DNA of 64,000 nucleotides, taken from the NCBI GenBank assembly GCA_021827205.1, contig JAKAWV010000002.1:122027-186026 (forward strand). Reading direction: 5' to 3'. How positions within the stretch are numbered: position 1 is the first letter of the stretch; every line of letters starts with the position of its first letter. This DNA is from Pseudomonadota bacterium (GTDB taxonomy: Bacteria > Pseudomonadota > Gammaproteobacteria > Xanthomonadales > Rhodanobacteraceae). The notes beneath the pieces were generated by a model. That model did no database searches and was not told the DNA's origin. It saw nothing but the letters and a program-made list of their open reading frames with translations. The position numbers were made by a program, and so were the translations under genes. Positions 57,990 to 64,000 of the stretch are shown here, one piece after another.

Positions 57990-59498
57990 GTGAGCGAGGA
58001 AATACTGGTCAACGTGACTCCGCGCGAAACGCGCGTCGCGGTGGTCGAGAACGGCATGCTGCAGGAAGTGTACCTCGAGCGTGCCTCGCGGCGCGGCAAC
58101 GTGGGCAATATCTACAAGGGCCGCGTGGTGCGGGTGATGCCGGGCATGCAGGCGGCGTTCGTCGATATCGGGCTGGAGCGCACCGCATTCCTGCACGTCG
58201 CCGACATCGCGCGCGCGGCGCAGGCCGAGGCTGCCGAGGCCGCAGCGGGCAATGCCGCGGCGGCTGGCGGCGACGCTCACGGCCATGGCACGCTGCCCTC
58301 GATCTGCGAGCTGCTGCGCGATGGTCAGGACATCGTGGTGCAGGTGATCAAGGACGCGATCGGCGGCAAGGGCGCGCGTGTATCGGCACACCTGTCGATT
58401 CCCTCGCGCTGCCTGGTGCTGCTGCCGCAGACGCGCACGTTGGGCATCTCGGCGCGCATCGAGGATGAGGACGAACGCGCGCGGTTGCGCGAGATCATCG
58501 CGCGGCGCACCGGCGAGAATGCGCTGGGTTACATCGTGCGCACCAATGCCGAGGGCGCCAGCGAGGACGCGCTGGCCTTCGACCTCACCTATCTGGGCAA
58601 GGTCTGGCGCGTGGTGCAGGAAAACATCGCGCGCGCGCAGGTCGGCGAGCGCGTGTACGAGGAGCTTTCGCTGCCGCTGCGCGCGCTGCGCGATCTGATG
58701 CACGAGGACATGGAGAAAGTACGCGTGGACTCGCGCGAAACCTTCGACAAGCTGGTCAAGTTCGTGACCAAGTTCATGCCCGAGTTGGCAGGGCGCATCG
58801 AGCATTACGCTGGCGAGCGCCCGATCTTCGACTTGTTCGGCGTCGAGGATGAAATCCAGCGTGCGCTGGACAAGAACGTGCCGCTGAAGTCCGGTGGCTA
58901 TCTGGTGATCGACCAGACCGAGGCGATGACCACGATCGATGTCAACACGGGGGGATTCCTCGGCGCGCGCAATCTGGAGGACACTGCGTTTCGCACCAAT
59001 CTGGAGGCAGCGCAGTCGGGCGCGCGGCAACTGCGCCTGCGCAACCTGGGCGGCATCATCATCATCGACTTCATCGACATGGGCGATCCCGAGCACCGTC
59101 GTCAGGTGCTGCGTCAACTGGAAAAATCCCTGACCGGCGACTACGCCAAGACCACGGTGTACGAGATGAGTCCGCTGGGACTGGTGGAGATGACGCGCAA
59201 GCGCACCACCGAGAGCTTGGCACGGCAGTTGTGCGAGCCGTGTCCGACGTGCTCGGGTCGCGGTGTGCTGAAAACCGCCGAGACCGTCACCTACGAGATT
59301 TTTCGCGAGATCACGCGCGCGGTGCGCCAGTTCGAAGCGCGCCAACTGTTGGTGCTGGCTGCGTCGCGCGTGGTGCAGCGTATCCTGGAAGAGGAGTCGA
59401 CCGCCGTGGCCGAGCTGGAGCAATTCACGCGCAAGAGCATCCGCTTCCAGCCCGAGGAGCACTACACGCAGGAACAGTTCGATGTCGTTCTGCTCTGA
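57990..59498 (+). CDS. rng: ribonuclease G
   Basis: 502 residues from a GTG with AGG upstream; ends 5S and 16S rRNA maturation and mRNA decay as a single-strand-specific endonuclease. S1 domain: ERASRRGNVGNIYKGRVVRVMPGMQAAFVDIG. RNase E/G domain includes TIDVNTGGFLGARNLEDTAFRTNLEAA and the zinc link CEPCPTCSGRG. An Ala/Gly/His-rich insert (residues about 72-101, AARAAQAEAAEAAAGN... to GHGTLP) breaks the S1 domain, a lineage feature. First of rng-yhdP-tldD. Confidence 0.95.
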   Translation: MSEEILVNVTPRETRVAVVENGMLQEVYLERASRRGNVGNIYKGRVVRVMPGMQAAFVDIGLERTAFLHVADIARAAQAEAAEAAAGNAAAAGGDAHGHGTLPSICELLRDGQDIVVQVIKDAIGGKGARVSAHLSIPSRCLVLLPQTRTLGISARIEDEDERARLREIIARRTGENALGYIVRTNAEGASEDALAFDLTYLGKVWRVVQENIARAQVGERVYEELSLPLRALRDLMHEDMEKVRVDSRETFDKLVKFVTKFMPELAGRIEHYAGERPIFDLFGVEDEIQRALDKNVPLKSGGYLVIDQTEAMTTIDVNTGGFLGARNLEDTAFRTNLEAAQSGARQLRLRNLGGIIIIDFIDMGDPEHRRQVLRQLEKSLTGDYAKTTVYEMSPLGLVEMTRKRTTESLARQLCEPCPTCSGRGVLKTAETVTYEIFREITRAVRQFEARQLLVLAASRVVQRILEEESTAVAELEQFTRKSIRFQPEEHYTQEQFDVVLL

Positions 59499-59594
59499 CC
59501 GGTTGTTGCACCAAGCCCATGCGAGCTTGATGCGCGTGCAGGACATTCGCGTCCAGAACCAGCACGCCGTTTCTCGACGCCCCGCCAGGCGCGG

Positions 59595-62500
59595 ATGCCC
59601 GTGTCGCTGAAGTCCCGGCATCGCAGTTGGCATCGGCGCCTGCGCTTCTGGCTGGGCGCGGTGATCGCGGCAGTGATCATCGCGTTGGCCACGGCCATGG
59701 CGCTGGGGCAGATTCTGCTGCCGCTGGCGGCACGCTATCCGCAGCGCGTGGAGGCATTGCTGTCACGCGAGTTGGGGCGGCCGGTGCGATTTCAGAGCAT
59801 GCATGGCATCTGGCGCCCAAGTGGCCCCGAACTGACCCTGAGCAACCTGACCCTGGGTTCGCGCAGCGGCGCGCCGCTGCTGCGACTGGCCGAGGCCAAG
59901 CTGCGCTTCAGCTTCGGACGGCTGTTCTGGCCTGATCGCCACTGGATCGAGCTGAGCGCGCGCGGACTTGATTTGCAATTGGCGCGCGATGCGGCCGGAA
60001 GCTGGCATATCGCGGGCTTTGGCGGCGCACCGAACGCCGGCGGGCAGAGCCTGTACTCGCTGCCGGTGGACCTGAAACTGACCGATTTGCGCGTCGAGGT
60101 GCAGCCCGGTCCCGCAGCGCCGCGTTATGGCTTCACCGCCGATGCGGTGCTGATCTCGGATCGCGATGATGCACTGCGTTTCGGCGCCAATCTGCGCCGC
60201 GACGGCATGGCGCACGACGTGCGCGTGGCCGGCCGCTTCAGCGCCGATGGTCACAGCGGTGCGCTGTACGTGAATATCGCCGATGCCGATTTGGGCCAGT
60301 TGGCGCGCGACATGCTGGTGTCGGGTTATGCGCTGACGCGCGGCCGCGGCAGCGTGCGCGCCTGGTTGCATTGGCGCGACGGCCGCCTGCAGCAGGCGCA
60401 AACCGAATTCGACGTGACCGATCTCGCGCTCAGCGGCCCGCAGGCGCGCGCGGCGCAGTTGCCGCGGTTGAGTGGCACGCTGGATTTGCGCCGCGACGGT
60501 GCGTTGTGGCATTTGCGTTATGCAACGCCTGCACCGCGTGGCCAATCGTCCGGCCTGCTGCGAGCGGTTTTCGAGCATCGCGGCGGAATGCCGTGGCTGC
60601 GCGTGCAGGCCGATGATGTGCAACTGGCGCCGCTGGCGCCGCTGTTCGGGCTGTTGCCGCAGGTGCCGCCGGGCTTGTCGCAATGGCTGGGGGTGGCCGC
60701 GCTACAGGGGCGTATCGATCACGTCGATGTGCGCTGGTACGGATCGCGTGCGTACAGTTTTGTCGGCAGCGTGCGGGGTCTCGGTTGGGCGTCCACCGGA
60801 TCACTGCCGGGCATCGACAAACTCGATGCAGTCATCCGCGGTGATCAGGAGGCGATCGCGCTGGAGCTGCCGCGGCAGGCGCTCACGCTGCGCTATCCGC
60901 ACGTGTTCCGCAGCCCGCTCGCGTTCACCGCGCTCAGCGCGACGCTGGCCGCGTGGCACAGCGCGGCAGGCTGGAAGATCGGCATCGGCGCGCTGGATTT
61001 CGATGCCGCGCAATTTGCCGGCCGTGCCCAGGGAACGATCCTGTTGCGTCCAGGCCAACCCAGGCCGGTGCTGGATGTCTACGCCGCGCTGCGCCGTGCC
61101 GATGTCACCGCCGCCAAGTTGTTCTGGCCGATCAACATCATCTCGCCCAAGGGCGTGGGCTGGCTGGATCGTGCCTTGGTCAGCGGCAGCGTGGACAGTG
61201 CGCGCGCGGTATTTCGCGGTGATACCGCCGACTGGCCGTTTCGCGATGATCAAGGCCAGTTCCAGGCGCTGGCGAAATTCCGCGAAGTCAGCTTCGATTT
61301 CAACCCACACTGGCCGCTCGCGGTGGATCTGGCCGGCACCGCGCTGTTCGAAAATGACGGTCTGACCGTGAGCGCCACGCAAGGCAGTGTGTTGGGCAAT
61401 CCGCTGCGTCACGCACTGGCGCGCATCAGCGATCTGGGTGCGATCACCTTGGCGCTATCCGCCGAGGGCGCGGGGCCGGCGCCGCAACTGCTGGACTTCG
61501 TGCGCAAGAGCCCGATCAGCAACCATTTCCGCGATGCGATCAAACCGCTGCACATCAGCGGTAGCGCCGGCTGGAGCTTCACCCTGGTGCTGCCGCTGCG
61601 CGACGTGCACCGGTTCGCGCTGGACGGCACCGCGCAGCTCAGGCAGGTGAGCGTGGAGGCGCCCGAGTGGCAGCTCGCGATTCGCAAGATCAACGGCCCG
61701 CTGCAGTTTGATCGCGGCGGCATCAGCGCCACCGGGCTGACGGCCGAGTTTCGCGGCACGCCGGCGACGCTGGCGATCGCCGCGGGCAAGGACACTGGCG
61801 TGCCGGGGCGCCCGCTGCAGGCCAGCCTCGCCGGGCAGTTCGACGCCGCGACCCTGCTGCGCGGCATCAATGCGCTGCAAGCCTGGGTGCCGCGTTTGCA
61901 AGGCAGCGCGCCGGTGACTCTGGGGCTGCGCATCGACACGGGCAACGGCACCGGTACCAGCGACAACAGCACCGCCGGCAACGCCGCCAGCAGCGCGAGT
62001 ACAGCCAGTGCAGCCGGCTCAGTCAGCAGCAGCGGCGGCAACGCGACGCGCACGCTGAGCGTGGATTCCACTCTGGTCGGCATGCGCCTGAACCTGCCGG
62101 CGCCACTGGACAAACCCGCCGCCAGCAGCCTGCCGCTGCATCTTGAGATCGGCCTGCCGTTCGCCGGCGCGCGGTTGCGCGGCACGCTCGGTGGGCAATT
62201 GCTCAGCGCCAACGGGCGTTTGCCTGCGGCTGCGGGGCAAGGCTTCGCGCTGAGCTTGGGCCTGGGTGGCACGCCGCCGCCGCCGTTGCCGACGGGAGCG
62301 GCGGGCGGCCTCGCGCTGGCCGGCAGCACGCCGGTGATGGATGTCTCCGGCTGGTCCGCGGTCAGCACCGGCAACAGCAGTGGCGCACGTTGGCCACTGA
62401 GCGGATCGGTGCAAAGCCCGCAGGCCTTGCTGTTCGGGCGCGTGTTCAAGAATTTGCAGTTGCAATTGCAAAGCAGCGCGCAGGGCCTGCAGGTGCAGGC

Positions 62501-63503
62501 CAGCAGCCCGGCACTGGAAGGCAGCCTTAGCCTGCCCGCTGATTTGCAGCGCGCCGGCATCACCGCGAATCTCAAGCGCCTGTACTGGCCGGCCGAGGGC
62601 GTCAGCACCGGACCCGGCACGCCGGCCGCGCCGACGCCGATGGCCGCGGCCAATCCCGCGCTGCTGCCGCCGCTGCACCTGCGTGTGGATGATTTTCACC
62701 TCGGCGCGGCGCAATTTGGCAGCGCTAATTTCCAGAGCACGCCGATTGCCGGCGGCATGCGTATCGACCAGATCGACTCGCATTCGCCCAACGTCACCAT
62801 GCGCGCACGCGGTACCTGGATGGGTGACGCGCGCAGCAGCCGCACGCAAATGGTGATTGAGTTCAGCGCGGCTGATCTTGGCCACATGCTGGAGGCTCTG
62901 GGCTACCAGAATCTGGTCGGCGGCGGGCGCACCGTGGCGCACCTGGATGCGAGCTGGGCCGGTGCGCCCTCGGCGTTCGCGCTGGATGCGCTCGATGGCA
63001 CGCTCAAGATCGCCGTGACCGAGGGCCGTATTCTCGAAGTGAAGCCGGGTGCGGGACGCTTGCTGGGCCTGTTCTCCATCGCCGAATTGCCGCGCCGGTT
63101 GATGTTTGATTTCGGCGACGTGTTCCGCAAGGGCTTCGCATTCGACTCGATCAAGGGAGATTTCACCCTCGGCAACGGCAACGCCGTCACCCATGATCTG
63201 GAGATTCGCGGCCCCTCCGCCGATATCAAGGTCGACGGCCGCACCGGCCTGCGCGCGCGCGATTACGACCAGATCGTGAGCGTGTTCCCCAAGGTCGGCA
63301 GCACGCTGCCGCTGCTGGGTGCGGTGGCCGGCGGCCCCGTGGGCGCGGCCGCCGGCCTGGCCTTGCAAGGACTGCTCGGTTCGGGCCTGGCGCATGCCAG
63401 CGCCACCACGTACAGGATCACCGGCAGTTGGGAGAAACCGCTGATCGTGAAGATCAATCCCGCGCCGGCTAGCTCCGCGGCCCGTCCGCCGCTGCGGCAC
63501 TGA
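59595..63503 (+). CDS. yhdP: AsmA-like inter-membrane phospholipid transport protein YhdP
   Basis: 1302 residues. An N-terminal inner-membrane helix (WLGAVIAAVIIALATAMALGQILLP) anchors a very long beta-rich periplasmic bridge of the AsmA/DUF3971 type, ending in the conserved TGLRARDYDQIVSVFPKV region and hydrophobic stretch AVAGGPVGAAAGLALQGLLG. YhdP carries phospholipids toward the outer membrane. A Ser/Gly/Asn/Thr-rich insert (about residues 780-820, DNSTAGNAASSASTAS...) breaks the repeat pattern. rng-yhdP-tldD order is classical. Confidence 0.9.
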   Translation: MPVSLKSRHRSWHRRLRFWLGAVIAAVIIALATAMALGQILLPLAARYPQRVEALLSRELGRPVRFQSMHGIWRPSGPELTLSNLTLGSRSGAPLLRLAEAKLRFSFGRLFWPDRHWIELSARGLDLQLARDAAGSWHIAGFGGAPNAGGQSLYSLPVDLKLTDLRVEVQPGPAAPRYGFTADAVLISDRDDALRFGANLRRDGMAHDVRVAGRFSADGHSGALYVNIADADLGQLARDMLVSGYALTRGRGSVRAWLHWRDGRLQQAQTEFDVTDLALSGPQARAAQLPRLSGTLDLRRDGALWHLRYATPAPRGQSSGLLRAVFEHRGGMPWLRVQADDVQLAPLAPLFGLLPQVPPGLSQWLGVAALQGRIDHVDVRWYGSRAYSFVGSVRGLGWASTGSLPGIDKLDAVIRGDQEAIALELPRQALTLRYPHVFRSPLAFTALSATLAAWHSAAGWKIGIGALDFDAAQFAGRAQGTILLRPGQPRPVLDVYAALRRADVTAAKLFWPINIISPKGVGWLDRALVSGSVDSARAVFRGDTADWPFRDDQGQFQALAKFREVSFDFNPHWPLAVDLAGTALFENDGLTVSATQGSVLGNPLRHALARISDLGAITLALSAEGAGPAPQLLDFVRKSPISNHFRDAIKPLHISGSAGWSFTLVLPLRDVHRFALDGTAQLRQVSVEAPEWQLAIRKINGPLQFDRGGISATGLTAEFRGTPATLAIAAGKDTGVPGRPLQASLAGQFDAATLLRGINALQAWVPRLQGSAPVTLGLRIDTGNGTGTSDNSTAGNAASSASTASAAGSVSSSGGNATRTLSVDSTLVGMRLNLPAPLDKPAASSLPLHLEIGLPFAGARLRGTLGGQLLSANGRLPAAAGQGFALSLGLGGTPPPPLPTGAAGGLALAGSTPVMDVSGWSAVSTGNSSGARWPLSGSVQSPQALLFGRVFKNLQLQLQSSAQGLQVQASSPALEGSLSLPADLQRAGITANLKRLYWPAEGVSTGPGTPAAPTPMAAANPALLPPLHLRVDDFHLGAAQFGSANFQSTPIAGGMRIDQIDSHSPNVTMRARGTWMGDARSSRTQMVIEFSAADLGHMLEALGYQNLVGGGRTVAHLDASWAGAPSAFALDALDGTLKIAVTEGRILEVKPGAGRLLGLFSIAELPRRLMFDFGDVFRKGFAFDSIKGDFTLGNGNAVTHDLEIRGPSADIKVDGRTGLRARDYDQIVSVFPKVGSTLPLLGAVAGGPVGAAAGLALQGLLGSGLAHASATTYRITGSWEKPLIVKINPAPASSAARPPLRH

Positions 63504-63591
63504 TGGCACGCGCGGGGCTTGCGCTGCGCCGCCGCTGTCCCTACGTTGCAGGTCTCACCCGTCATCCGGCGCGTCGCGTCAGGCATTCCCC

Positions 63592-64000
63592 ATGGATCAG
63601 GTTTTCAGCCTCGCCGAGCAGCGCCTGCTGGCGCCCGGCGATCTTGACAGCGCGGCGTTGCAGCGCGTGTTCGCGCAGCTCATGAGTCCGCAGGTCGATG
63701 CCGCCGATCTGTATTTCCAGCACTCGCGCGCGGAGAGCTGGGTGCTGGAGGACGGTATCGTCAAGGATGGTCAGCACAGCATCGAGCAGGGCGTCGGCGT
63801 GCGCGCGATCAGCGGCGAGAAGACCGGCTTCGCCTATTCCGATGACATCGTGCTGCCGCAACTGCTCGCCGCAGCCGGGGCCGCGCGCGCCATCGCGCGC
63901 AGCGGGCGGGGCGACGGCCAGCCGCTGGCGCTGCGCGAGCCGCGTCGGCTGTATCCGGCGATCGACCCGATCGACAGCATCGACACCGCGCGCAAGCTGG
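63592..64000 (+). CDS. tldD: metalloprotease subunit TldD, 3' end cut by window edge
   Basis: First 136 residues only. N-terminal FADLYFQHSRAESWVLEDGIVKDGQHSIEQGVGVRAISGEKTGFAYSDDI-type sequence is the TldD/PmbA domain, the zinc metalloprotease acting with TldE on peptides. Follows yhdP by 88 bp. Confidence 0.9.
   Translation, partial: MDQVFSLAEQRLLAPGDLDSAALQRVFAQLMSPQVDAADLYFQHSRAESWVLEDGIVKDGQHSIEQGVGVRAISGEKTGFAYSDDIVLPQLLAAAGAARAIARSGRGDGQPLALREPRRLYPAIDPIDSIDTARKL

Noticed and set aside
56931-59633. Very long open frame (about 900 codons) on the minus strand opposite maf and rng
   Set aside because: High GC gives long antisense frames. The plus strand has certain maf and rng genes, and the minus product is Arg/His/Gln-rich with no recognisable domain.

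Overview
The window comes from the chromosome of a high-GC gammaproteobacterium. The gene set and order fit the Xanthomonadales (Lysobacterales), probably a Rhodanobacteraceae-like organism. Pointers are pilS-pilR next to sucC-sucD, a FimX-type c-di-GMP protein with degenerate catalytic motifs, a tryptophanyl-tRNA synthetase with a C-terminal extension, rng-yhdP-tldD, and bamD divergent from rluD-pgeF. This assignment is inference from content, not from an rRNA gene. Almost all of the sequence is ordinary, densely packed chromosomal coding DNA. I see no tRNA, rRNA, CRISPR array, transposase, integrase or phage gene.

Layout. 1-5.5 kb: the 3' part of a PAS-GGDEF diguanylate cyclase, an ECF sigma / membrane anti-sigma / DUF4097 repeat-protein operon, and a TonB-dependent receptor. 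5.7-8.1 kb: an overlapping Rieske oxygenase and amino-acid permease pair. 8.2-15.4 kb: trpS, a 3-hydroxybutyrate oligomer hydrolase, a DUF945 protein and an OPT-family transporter. 15.5-21 kb: pilR-pilS, then sucCD. 21-24.4 kb: kdpE-kdpD without kdpFABC. 24.7-31.1 kb: nadE (carrying a heptanucleotide tandem repeat), bamD, rluD-pgeF and dxs. 31.3-33.1 kb: a ClC channel with CBS domains.

33.2-36.6 kb is the most interesting accessory locus. It holds an ECF sigma factor and its zinc-finger anti-sigma factor, divergent from a bufferin-type RiPP operon: a DUF2282 precursor with four cysteines, a DUF692/MNIO modifying enzyme and a DUF2063 partner. It probably makes a modified, metal-binding secreted peptide under envelope or metal stress control. 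After it come a small membrane protein, an HNH endonuclease, a tandemly duplicated DoxD-like membrane protein, a slipin, a GNAT enzyme, an acyl-CoA dehydrogenase and a lipoprotein (36.9-43.1 kb).

43.4-45.3 kb is the rpsP-rimM-trmD-rplS translation operon. 45.4-49.3 kb has the FimX-like protein, epmB and divergent efp. 49.5-53.1 kb is an overlapping mtaD-ubiG-HAD phosphatase-squalene-synthase-like operon, followed by folE2. At 54-55.3 kb a lower-GC methyltransferase gene sits between two diverged direct copies of the folE2 / alpha-beta-hydrolase 3' junction, which is a clear insertion scar. The window closes with an alpha/beta hydrolase lipoprotein, a GNAT enzyme, maf, rng, yhdP and the start of tldD (running off the right edge).
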